A stretch of DNA of 21,572 bases from JAENWH01 sp038248745 (GTDB lineage: Bacteria > Bacillota > Clostridia > Peptostreptococcales > Anaerovoracaceae). Location of the stretch: the NCBI GenBank assembly GCA_038248745.1, contig JBBRXC010000014.1, positions 1-21,572 of the forward strand, read 5' to 3'. Made by a program: the position numbers and the translations under genes. Shown here in pieces: positions 1-7,849 of the stretch. The stretch's first letter is position 1; every line of letters begins with the position of its first letter. Under the pieces are notes generated by a model. That model made no database searches and had not been told where the DNA came from. It was given only the letters and a program-made list of their open reading frames with translations.

Positions 1-513
1 ATGAATAATAAAGGGATCATTTTTCAATCTGTCACTGAAATGACCTGCTATGAATTCCAATATATCATGCTCCGGTTCTATTTCAGCATACAAAATTCCT
101 CCGCCTAAGCCAGAAAATCTTGTCAAACCCAGCATTCTTTCAATTTCTCTTCCTACCTTATACTGAGAATTTTCCATTTTTTTTACTATTGGACTGGTGT
201 GGTATAAGCTTATTTGATCCCCGATTTTGAAGCCTAATTCTATATAGGGTAAAATGGCCGCTTCTTTATCAGGAAGTGAAGAATTGAACACTCTATAGAT
301 TCTCCTCAAATCCATCACTGATATTTTTTCCTCTATCGCCTTATAAACTTTCAACGCCTTTTCCTGATCGGTAATGATTTCCACAGGCTCTTCAATGAAG
401 CTTTTTTGGTATTTTTCCTTTGAACAGATTGCCGTCGCTTTTTCCTGGTAATAGCTGGCATAGACACAAGTTAAAAAACCCTCAAAGCTGGCATCGTAGA
501 CATAGCTGGCCAT
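1..513 (-). CDS. TIGR03915-type DNA metabolism protein, N-terminal part (cut by window edge)
   Basis: A reading frame of 171 codons is open to the left edge, so the C-terminus is missing. It starts at ATG 511-513 behind AGGAGGTGG (517-525). The protein begins MASYVYDASFEGFL and later has an RFSGLGGGILYAEIEPEHD stretch, then HFSDRL and FIIH near the cut. These fit the family called probable DNA metabolism protein (TIGR03915), which is normally encoded beside a radical SAM protein and in some species is fused to a uracil-DNA-glycosylase-like domain. The gene overlaps the end of the upstream radical SAM gene by 43 bp, suggesting translational coupling and a joint function. The reaction is not known to me. 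Family assignment is by recall of conserved motifs and gene context. Confidence 0.8.
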   Translation of the reverse strand, partial: MASYVYDASFEGFLTCVYASYYQEKATAICSKEKYQKSFIEEPVEIITDQEKALKVYKAIEEKISVMDLRRIYRVFNSSLPDKEAAILPYIELGFKIGDQISLYHTSPIVKKMENSQYKVGREIERMLGLTRFSGLGGGILYAEIEPEHDILEFIAGHFSDRLKNDPFIIH

Positions 514-1913
514 ATTCCACCTCCTGACTCAATTTTCAGATCTTTTTCTGACTTGAACATGGACAGTTGGTTTTCTTCCCCTGTCAGTGTCATTTTTTCT
601 CTGATATTTTCTTGTAATAATACCTGTCCCCGGATGGTTTCCGCTACAATATCCTTGCCTCCATAATATTTCCCCTGACAGGTAAGAAAAAACCTGGCTC
701 TTTTTACAACCACACCCATTTTTTTTAAGTCCTCATATTGGATAGAGACTACCCTACGTTGCCTGACGATCCTTCTAGCAGAAATTTCTCCGATCCCTGG
801 AATTCTCATCAGTTCTTCCAAAGAAACTTTGTTCACTTCCATAGGGAAATTTTCTATATTTCTTAATGCCCATGCCGCTTTTGGGTCCATTTCCAAATCC
901 AGATTGGGATTTGCATCATCCAGTATTTCCTCTGCTGAAAATCCATAAAATCTCAACAGCCAGTCCGCCTGGTAGAGCCTGTGCTCTCTGATCAAAGGAG
1001 GCGCCGTGAAGGTGGATGGTAAAAGACTGGAATTGATGATAGGAATATATGCGCTGAAGTATACTCTTTTCATAATAAACTGGTGATAAAGTTTTTCTGA
1101 GGTTGCTACAATTTGACGGTCAGTTTCCCCTGATGCACCAATAATCATCTGCGTTGTCTGGCCCGCGGGAGCAAACTTTCTACTTACCCCTGCTTCTGTG
1201 GTGAGCGCGCCCTCAAACCCTCCCGGTTGAAGATAATTAAACCCAGAAAGATTTCCAAGATATTCTCTTGAATCCTGATTGACATTTTTTCCTTTGAACA
1301 TGTTTCCTGGTCCTTTTAAACTTTTCTGTTCCAGCATTGTGTTTGTAATCTGGTTCATAGGCCTTATAATCCCCTGTAGCGTTTTTTGCGGGGCAAGTCT
1401 TTTGAGACCTTCCTCCGTGGGCAATTCAATATTTACACTTAATCTGTCAGCAACCATGCCAATCTCATGAAGTAGTTCCGGAGAAATCCCCGGGATTATT
1501 TTTGCATGGATATATCCAGCAAAACCATATTTATTTCTAAGAAGTTTAAGGCAACTCAAAATTCGTTCAGCTGTATAGTCAGGGGAAACTTCCACCGCCG
1601 AGCTTAAAAACAGCCCTTCTATGTAGTTCCTTTTGTAGAATTCTATTGTAAGCTTTGCCAGTTCCTCTGGCTCAAAGCTTTCTCGTTCGATGTCATTGCT
1701 TCTCCTGTTGATACAGTATTCACAATCATAAACACATTTGTTCGTGTAAAGAATCTTTAAAAGGGAAACACATCGACCATCAGAAGACCAAGTATGACAA
1801 ATACCTGCTGCATGATTGTTGCCGATTTTCCCACTATTATTTCTTCCGCCACCGCTAGATGAACAAGATACATCATACTTAGCACTGTCAGCAAGAATCT
1901 TTAATTTATTCAT
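471..1913 (-). CDS. Radical SAM protein with helix-hairpin-helix, putative DNA modification/repair (TIGR03916-type)
   Basis: A 481-residue protein beginning MNKLKILADSAKYDVSC. It has a CX3CX2C cluster motif (C60, C64, C67, NKCVYDCEYC) that would bind the 4Fe-4S cluster and SAM, then a TIM-barrel-like region with APAGQTTQMIIGASGE, and a helix-hairpin-helix at about 361-388 (LMRIPGIGEISARRI), a non-specific DNA-binding element. Together these match the radical SAM family paired with TIGR03915; the substrate is unknown. The frame is open upstream to 2024, but a promoter lies at 1966-1993, inside that extension, so the start must be downstream. ATG 1911-1913, or GTG three bases earlier, follows a GGGGCGGTGAG site. 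Residues roughly 196-246 form a Gly/Asn/Ser-rich stretch that seems longer than I expect for the family. Confidence 0.88.
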   Translation of the reverse strand: MNKLKILADSAKYDVSCSSSGGGRNNSGKIGNNHAAGICHTWSSDGRCVSLLKILYTNKCVYDCEYCINRRSNDIERESFEPEELAKLTIEFYKRNYIEGLFLSSAVEVSPDYTAERILSCLKLLRNKYGFAGYIHAKIIPGISPELLHEIGMVADRLSVNIELPTEEGLKRLAPQKTLQGIIRPMNQITNTMLEQKSLKGPGNMFKGKNVNQDSREYLGNLSGFNYLQPGGFEGALTTEAGVSRKFAPAGQTTQMIIGASGETDRQIVATSEKLYHQFIMKRVYFSAYIPIINSSLLPSTFTAPPLIREHRLYQADWLLRFYGFSAEEILDDANPNLDLEMDPKAAWALRNIENFPMEVNKVSLEELMRIPGIGEISARRIVRQRRVVSIQYEDLKKMGVVVKRARFFLTCQGKYYGGKDIVAETIRGQVLLQENIREKMTLTGEENQLSMFKSEKDLKIESGGGIWPAMSTMPALRVF

Positions 1914-1965
1914 CACGTTATTCAAAATCTCACCGCCCCTCGAGCAAAAAAGAACTCCTGTTCTT

Positions 1966-1993
1966 ATTATACTCTTTTGATGAGGTCTTGCAA
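1966..1993 (-). promoter_or_regulatory. Promoter of the radical SAM / TIGR03915 operon
   Basis: On the minus strand, TTGCAA (1988-1993) and TATAAT (1966-1971) are separated by 16 bp, close to the sigma-A consensus. Transcription would start near 1959, giving a leader of about 45 nt before ATG 1913. The -35 hexamer is its own reverse complement and is also used by the divergent promoter. Confidence 0.75.
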
Positions 1994-2016
1994 GAAAATT
2001 CACAAAGTAATATAAT
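1988..2016 (+). promoter_or_regulatory. Promoter of the patatin-like gene, sharing its -35 with the divergent promoter
   Basis: TTGCAA (1988-1993), a 17-bp spacer and a perfect TATAAT (2011-2016) on the plus strand. The predicted start near 2023 leaves a short leader that still contains the GAGGTG ribosome binding site (2031-2036) before ATG 2041. Confidence 0.75.
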
Positions 2017-2040
2017 ATTTTCATAGAATCGAGGTGTGTA

Positions 2041-3231
2041 ATGAGTAAAACTGGTTTAGTCCTCAGCGGGGGCGGCTCCAGAGGGGCTTATCAAATAGGT
2101 GTCTGGCAGGCATTGCGGGAGCTTGGTATTCAAATTGATCTTGTGGCTGGTACTTCTGTAGGCGCCATCAATGGGGCAATTATATGCCAGGGAGGATTTG
2201 ACATTGCTACTTCTATTTGGAGAGAAGTGGAAACCAAAATGGTTTTTGATTTAAAAGAAAGCAATCGCCCTTTAAAGAAATCAGATATTAATATCGATAT
2301 CGGGGGAATACCCTTTGAGCAACTGAATCAATACGCCAAGGAAATAATTACAAACGGGGGGGCCGATGTTTCAGGTTTAAAAGAACTTCTTGTCACTCAT
2401 CTTGATGAGAATATTATACGGAAATCTGCCGTTAATTTCGGGTTGGTTACCGTAGAATATCCTTCTATGAAACCTTATTACTTGGAAAAGAAGGACATTC
2501 CCCAAGGACAATTGATCGATTACATCCTTGCCAGCGCCTCCTGCTTCCCAGCAATCAAAACCTATGATATAGGAGACAGGCAGTTCATAGATGGCGCATA
2601 TTCTGACAACCTCCCTATTAATTTTGCACTTAAAATGGGAGCCGATTCAATTATTGCTGTGGACCTAGAATCAGTAGGCTTCATTCAGAAAAGTAAGTTG
2701 AATAGTTCTGATAAGCTTATTACAATTTCCTCTCCTTGGGATTTAGGCAACTTCCTGGTTTTCAACAAAATAAATTCTTCAAGAATCATGCGTCTTGGAT
2801 ATCTTGATACTTTTAAAAGTTTTGGATTGTATGATGGTAATTACTATACTTTTTCACGGGGAGAATTTACTAAAAAAGATCTTAAAACAGCGGATACCGC
2901 CGCTAAAATCTTTCAGTTAAATCCTGAAACAATATATATGAAACCAATATTTGAAGGGTATTTAAAGGATGAAATTATAAAATACCGTATTGAAATGCAA
3001 AATGATGGGTTGAAGAAAAAGGATACACGTTGGAATCTAGTGACTCTGTTTCAAGATAAAATTTCAAAAGCACATCAAGAACTAAACCCAAAATCAATCA
3101 CACTTGACCTGGCTGATGATATTAAAAACCAGGTGAACAGCAAAAGTCTTTTTATCGCCAGAAATACAAAAAAAATTCTAAACGATGAAATTGCAGCAGC
3201 GGAATACATTATAAAAGCAGGCTTAATCTGA
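2041..3231 (+). CDS. Patatin-like phospholipase family protein
   Basis: A 396-residue cytoplasmic-looking protein with no signal peptide or membrane segment. It has the patatin elements in order: a glycine-rich oxyanion loop (SGGGSRGAY, residues 9-17), the nucleophile elbow G-T-S-V-G with Ser39, and the second dyad residue in DGAYSDNLP (Asp184). The family uses a Ser-Asp dyad to hydrolyse acyl esters of phospholipids or other lipids; the substrate here cannot be read from sequence. The C-terminal half after about residue 230 is not diagnostic. The start is supported by GAGGTG 5 bp upstream. It lies 172 bp before the NRPS gene on the same strand, but that gene has its own promoter, so a link to lipopeptide chemistry is only a possibility. 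Confidence 0.92.
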   Translation: MSKTGLVLSGGGSRGAYQIGVWQALRELGIQIDLVAGTSVGAINGAIICQGGFDIATSIWREVETKMVFDLKESNRPLKKSDINIDIGGIPFEQLNQYAKEIITNGGADVSGLKELLVTHLDENIIRKSAVNFGLVTVEYPSMKPYYLEKKDIPQGQLIDYILASASCFPAIKTYDIGDRQFIDGAYSDNLPINFALKMGADSIIAVDLESVGFIQKSKLNSSDKLITISSPWDLGNFLVFNKINSSRIMRLGYLDTFKSFGLYDGNYYTFSRGEFTKKDLKTADTAAKIFQLNPETIYMKPIFEGYLKDEIIKYRIEMQNDGLKKKDTRWNLVTLFQDKISKAHQELNPKSITLDLADDIKNQVNSKSLFIARNTKKILNDEIAAAEYIIKAGLI

Positions 3232-3285
3232 ACAAGGATTTCAAATATAGTGTAAAATATTCGACATAATTGTTCAAATGTCCTT

Positions 3286-3309
3286 ATAGTGGCACCATTA
3301 AAACACTAT
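3286..3309. repeat. Short inverted repeat upstream of the NRPS promoter
   Basis: ATAGTG (3286-3291) and CACTAT (3304-3309) form a 6-bp inverted repeat with a 12-nt centre, 19 bp upstream of the NRPS -35 box. There is no U-tract, so it is not a clear terminator. It could be a regulator site; evidence is only the symmetry and position. Confidence 0.25.
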
Positions 3310-3328
3310 TAAAATGTTTGTTATTCAA

Positions 3329-3357
3329 TTGCTTAATTTTAGAGTAAGTGCTACAAT
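3329..3357 (+). promoter_or_regulatory. Promoter of the NRPS-kinase-HD-GYP unit
   Basis: TTGCTT (3329-3334), a 17-bp spacer and TACAAT (3352-3357). Transcription would start near 3364, about 40 nt before ATG 3404, whose ribosome binding site is AAAGGGA (3391-3397). Confidence 0.6.
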
Positions 3358-3403
3358 TAAAAGGTCTAAATATATATAATTTTGTCGATGAAAGGGATAG
3401 TTA

Positions 3404-6400
3404 ATGTTGAATCAAGTGTATTGTAGCCCTGCGGAAACAGAGAGAGATAAGATAGAAGAACTTTCCGAAAAAAATACTATGTTCACCGGCGAACGATATC
3501 CGTTGACCCATCAGCAAAAGAGCATATGGAATATGGAGAAGATTTACCCTGATACTAGCATAGCGGTTGTTGCAGCTACTCTTCGTCTACAGGGAACTGT
3601 CGACTTGGACCGGATTGAATCAGCGGTTAATCTCTTTCTCCAGAGAAACGATGCAATCCGCTTTCGAATTACAGAGGAAAGCGGCGAGCCGATCCAATAT
3701 ATAGCGCCATATGAACAGCTAAGTTTTGAGCGATTTGAATTTTTTTCCAATGAAGAACTATATAAATGGGACGAGACCCAGTCAGCCTTGCCCTTTCAGC
3801 TAACCGACTCGCCACTTTTTTATTTTGCATTAATCCGCGTCGGAGAAAACGATTGCGGTCTTTATGTGCGTTTTCACCATCTAGTCTCTGATGCATGGAC
3901 CTTGAGTCTATTGGGAAATCATGTTATTGAATATTATGCAGCTATGCAGGAAGGTTCCCCTGTGGATACTTCTCCTCTGCCATCCTATATATCTCACTTA
4001 GATAATGAGAACAAATATCTGGCCTCCAATCGATTTCAAAGAGACAAAATTTATTGGGAAGAAAAGTTTGAAAATTGGCAGGAAGTCTGCACGCTTAAAG
4101 ACCGAAAAAAAAGCGGAATATCATCACGGGCCAAGCGTAGAACATTGGTTCTACCACAAAAACTTTCAAGTAAAATTCATGAGTATTGCCGAGAAAAAGG
4201 TGTGTCCGAATTCAGCCTATTTATTGCCGCCGTGTCTATGTATTTGAATCGGGTGGCAGGTAAAGAAAACTTGGTCCTAGGCACCACACTTCTGAACAGG
4301 GGCAGCGCTGCCGAAAAAACCACTGCAGGTATGTATGCCAGTCTTGGCGTTCCCCTTTGCATCCCCATTCGTTATGATATGAATTTTGACAGCTTCGTGG
4401 AACTTGTCTCAAAGGAAATTTTATCCGCCCTACGGCATCAAAAATATCCCTACGATATGCTGCAACGTTACGTAAGAGAAAAGCAAAAAACCTCAGACAG
4501 CCTGTTTGACATTGTTTTGACCTATCAAAATTCCAAATTAGAAAAGGAGCTTTTCTCAGGGAATTTCAACACCCGTTGGCACTTTAACGGACATCAAGTG
4601 GAATCCCTCCTTATAAATTTGAATGACCGGGACCACGGCGGACAGCTTATTGTAGACTACGATTATCTGGTGGATCTTTTCTGTGCTACAGAGATTGATT
4701 TCATCCACCAGCACATTATAAATCTTCTCTGGCATGCGCTGGATAATCCTCTGAAAGAAATCGAGCATCTTAACATGCTTTCAGAGAAGGAAAGAGAAAA
4801 AATCCTCTACCGTTTTAACGAGACACAGGCTGAGTATCCTTCGGAGAAGACCATGCCTCAGTTACTGGATGCCCAGACTTTAAAAACACCAGATAACTTA
4901 GCGGTTGTCTGCGGAGAAATGGCTATCACGTACCAGGAACTTTCAGACCGGTCCAACCGGCTTGCCGTACGGCTTCAATCCCTTGGGGTTGGCAAAGACT
5001 GTGTTGTAGGGATGGCATTTTATCGCAGCATAGACATGGTGGTTGCCGTTTGGGGTATTATGAAAGCCGGAGGTGCCTATCTTCCAATCGATCCTGACAA
5101 TCCGCCTGAGCGCGCAGAGCATATGATTACCGAAAGTGGAACAACTATTGTTCTTACCCATCATGCAGCACAATTCACTCCGAGTTATTCGTGTAAAGTG
5201 CTAAATCTAGACGAGCCAGAGAGTTACGCAGAAGCGGGTTCTCAGCCGAAGGATTATCCAAACCCAAGGGATCTGGCTTACGTCATCTACACGTCCGGAT
5301 CCACCGGAAACCCAAAAGGCGCCATGTTGGAACACAGAGGATTGGTGAATCGACTGTGGTGGATGCAGCGAAGCTATCCTCTGACGGAGGAGAGCGTGAT
5401 TCTACAGAAAACCCCTTACACCTTCGATGTTTCAGTATGGGAACTGATGTTGTGGACATTATCAGGAGCACAGGTTTATATGTTGCCCCCTGGAGCCGAA
5501 AAAGATCCCGCCGCCATCATAGATACAATCAAAAAACAGCAAGTGACGACCATGCATTTTGTTCCCTCCATGCTGAATGCTTTTTTAGAATATCTTGAGA
5601 GCAGTGGCCGCAGCGGAGAGTTGTCCTGTCTTCAGCAGGTCTTTGCCAGCGGCGAAGCCCTTGGACTGGAACAGGTCCGACGCTTTAACCGGCTGCTTAA
5701 CCGTCCATTCGGCACGGAATTATATAACCTTTACGGCCCAACTGAGGCCACGGTAGATGTCTCATATTTTAACTGCTCACCGGAGGTTACCTTGAACTGT
5801 GTGCCTATCGGGAAGCCTATTGACAACACACGGCTTTATATTCTAGACCCTCACCTGAATCTTTTGCCTATCGGTATTTCTGGTGAGCTTTACATCAGCG
5901 GTGTCGGACTGGCTAGGGGATACATAGGTCAGCCTGAGCTTACAAAAGAACGTTTTTTACCCGACCCCTACATGCCCGGAGAACGTATGTATAAAACCGG
6001 TGATCTTACCAGATGGTTTGCCCAAGGGGACATCGAGTACCTGGGTCGGTTGGATCATCAGATTAAAATTCGCGGCTTTCGCGTGGAATTGGGGGAGATC
6101 GAAAACCGTCTGATGCAGCATAAGGCCATTAGTGATGTTGTTGTAACCGGAATAGAGTTCGCAGGGCAGAAACATCTGTGCGCATATTATGTATCAGTCC
6201 GGGAGCTTGCTCCTCGTGATCTACGAGCACATATTCAAAGAAAACTTCCGGAATATATGGTTCCCTCGTTTTTTGTTCGCATGCCGGTTCTACCGGTCTC
6301 TGCAAACGGAAAAATAGACCGCAAAGCGTTACCCATTCCTTTGATTGCCAATGAAAAACGCAGTTACAGTCCGCCGAGCAACAATATTGAAGCTAGACTC

Positions 6401-7804
6401 TGCCAAGTGGCGGAGGATGTTCTAACGCTGGAGCGAATAGGCATAGAGGATAACCTGTTTGAGTTGGGTGCTGACTCCCTTTCGGTAATCGGGATTCTTT
6501 CGCAGATCTATGATGATGGTTGGGGGCTTTCGGCTGCCGATTTCTATGGCTGTGCCAATATCAAGGAGCTGGCTGAAAGAGCCTTGGGGATCACAAGTCC
6601 TGAGGATGACCTTCTAGAGATTGAAACACCGCTTATACTTTTCGAGCCGTACGACATCGATATGGACTCCGACGATATAGTAGAAGCTGTGCCCAAATCA
6701 TTAGGAAATGTTCTGCTTACCGGTTCCACCGGTTTCTTAGGAGCGCATTTACTACAGGAACTGCTAACCCTTACGGATGGCACCATTCATTGTTTGGTGC
6801 GAGCCAAGGATGATCTGGAAGCTACCCATCGGCTTGAAGAAATCACGGGGCTCTACTTTGGCGAAGAGGCTATATTGCTACTTGACCGTCGTGTTCACGC
6901 GGTCCGCGGTGATGTATCCCAGCCAAACTTTGGCTTAACCAAAGAGGATTATAACCTTCTGGGCAAGGCCGTGGACACAGTGATTCACAGCGCGGCCATT
7001 GTAAAGTATTTCGGTCCATATGATCAAATCCGTCAAATCAATGTTGAGGGAACCCAAGAAGTCATTGACTTTTGCAAATGCTTCAACTGTTTCCTCGGCC
7101 ATGTGTCTACCGATGCCATCACTGGCAATTATCTGGTAGAGCAGGATGTGTCCGGCCTCTTTACCGAACAAGATTTTTATATCGGACAGAATTATAAAGG
7201 GAATAATTATGTAAGAAGCAAATTTGAGGCCGAGAATCGGGTGCTACGGGCAATCCGCGAAGACAAGCTCAGCGCTATTATTTTTCGCATGGGGAACCTG
7301 ACTGGACGCCATTTAGACGGTAAGTTCCAGCCTAATATGGCAGAAAACGCATTTTATGCTGCATTGAAGGATGTTTTGGTGTCAGGCAAAATCTCCGATA
7401 GAATTCTGTCGGAAGAGCTTGAATTTTCTCCTGTGGACAGTTCGGCCCGGGCAATTTTGCTGCTCCTTTGCAATCCTAACAGTGAAGGCCGCATTTATCA
7501 CCTGATGAACCCGAAAATCCTTCAAGTGAATAAACTGATAGCTGACCTTACCACTCTTGGCATTTTCATTCAGCCGAAAGCTTCCGGCGAAAGAGAAGCA
7601 AAGGATCTAACACCACAAGCCCTGACGGGTGCGTCCGTATATATGATGCCAGGAGGAGAATTGACCTATGGGGCACCGATCAGGATCACTACAGATTATA
7701 CAGTTGGCACGTTGGAGAAGCTGGGATTTATTTGGCCTGATATCGACATGGGTTACCTTAGCCGGATGCTTGAACATATGCGGGAAAACCATTTTTTGAA
7801 ATAA
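3404..7804 (+). CDS. Single-module NRPS, condensation-adenylation(Ser)-thiolation-reductase
   Basis: A 1466-residue complete module. The condensation domain (about 30-470) has the active motif HHLVSDAW (158-165). The adenylation domain (about 490-990) has YTSGSTGNPKG (629-639), FDVSVW (674-679), NLYGPTEAT (775-783) and the catalytic Lys970 in NGKIDRK. Aligned by eye to GrsA, the pocket residues are D675, V676, W679, H718, F747, S749, L776, V784, D785, K970: the DVWHFSLVDK serine code of EntF. The carrier domain has GADSLSV with phosphopantetheine site Ser1025. The reductase domain (about 1100-1466) has GSTGFLGA (1107-1114) and the SDR pair Tyr1269/Lys1273. The family releases the chain reductively as an aldehyde or alcohol with NAD(P)H. 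With no upstream module, the C domain probably acylates serine with a fatty acyl or other acyl donor, giving an N-acyl serinal or serinol; this is inference. No phosphopantetheinyl transferase or acyl-CoA ligase is in the window. Confidence 0.95.
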   Translation: MLNQVYCSPAETERDKIEELSEKNTMFTGERYPLTHQQKSIWNMEKIYPDTSIAVVAATLRLQGTVDLDRIESAVNLFLQRNDAIRFRITEESGEPIQYIAPYEQLSFERFEFFSNEELYKWDETQSALPFQLTDSPLFYFALIRVGENDCGLYVRFHHLVSDAWTLSLLGNHVIEYYAAMQEGSPVDTSPLPSYISHLDNENKYLASNRFQRDKIYWEEKFENWQEVCTLKDRKKSGISSRAKRRTLVLPQKLSSKIHEYCREKGVSEFSLFIAAVSMYLNRVAGKENLVLGTTLLNRGSAAEKTTAGMYASLGVPLCIPIRYDMNFDSFVELVSKEILSALRHQKYPYDMLQRYVREKQKTSDSLFDIVLTYQNSKLEKELFSGNFNTRWHFNGHQVESLLINLNDRDHGGQLIVDYDYLVDLFCATEIDFIHQHIINLLWHALDNPLKEIEHLNMLSEKEREKILYRFNETQAEYPSEKTMPQLLDAQTLKTPDNLAVVCGEMAITYQELSDRSNRLAVRLQSLGVGKDCVVGMAFYRSIDMVVAVWGIMKAGGAYLPIDPDNPPERAEHMITESGTTIVLTHHAAQFTPSYSCKVLNLDEPESYAEAGSQPKDYPNPRDLAYVIYTSGSTGNPKGAMLEHRGLVNRLWWMQRSYPLTEESVILQKTPYTFDVSVWELMLWTLSGAQVYMLPPGAEKDPAAIIDTIKKQQVTTMHFVPSMLNAFLEYLESSGRSGELSCLQQVFASGEALGLEQVRRFNRLLNRPFGTELYNLYGPTEATVDVSYFNCSPEVTLNCVPIGKPIDNTRLYILDPHLNLLPIGISGELYISGVGLARGYIGQPELTKERFLPDPYMPGERMYKTGDLTRWFAQGDIEYLGRLDHQIKIRGFRVELGEIENRLMQHKAISDVVVTGIEFAGQKHLCAYYVSVRELAPRDLRAHIQRKLPEYMVPSFFVRMPVLPVSANGKIDRKALPIPLIANEKRSYSPPSNNIEARLCQVAEDVLTLERIGIEDNLFELGADSLSVIGILSQIYDDGWGLSAADFYGCANIKELAERALGITSPEDDLLEIETPLILFEPYDIDMDSDDIVEAVPKSLGNVLLTGSTGFLGAHLLQELLTLTDGTIHCLVRAKDDLEATHRLEEITGLYFGEEAILLLDRRVHAVRGDVSQPNFGLTKEDYNLLGKAVDTVIHSAAIVKYFGPYDQIRQINVEGTQEVIDFCKCFNCFLGHVSTDAITGNYLVEQDVSGLFTEQDFYIGQNYKGNNYVRSKFEAENRVLRAIREDKLSAIIFRMGNLTGRHLDGKFQPNMAENAFYAALKDVLVSGKISDRILSEELEFSPVDSSARAILLLLCNPNSEGRIYHLMNPKILQVNKLIADLTTLGIFIQPKASGEREAKDLTPQALTGASVYMMPGGELTYGAPIRITTDYTVGTLEKLGFIWPDIDMGYLSRMLEHMRENHFLK

Positions 7805-7849
7805 TATTAATATATTTTTAAATTGGATAGAGTAAAAGGAGACCATATC

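Noticed and set aside
1914..2024. N-terminal extension of the radical SAM frame to ATG 2024
   Set aside because: The TTGCAA/TATAAT promoter for this gene lies inside the extension, and family members start near MNKLKILADSAKYDVSC.
3232..3403. Terminator for the patatin gene in the gap before the NRPS
   Set aside because: The only inverted repeat (ATAGTG/CACTAT) is short with a long centre and no U-tract.
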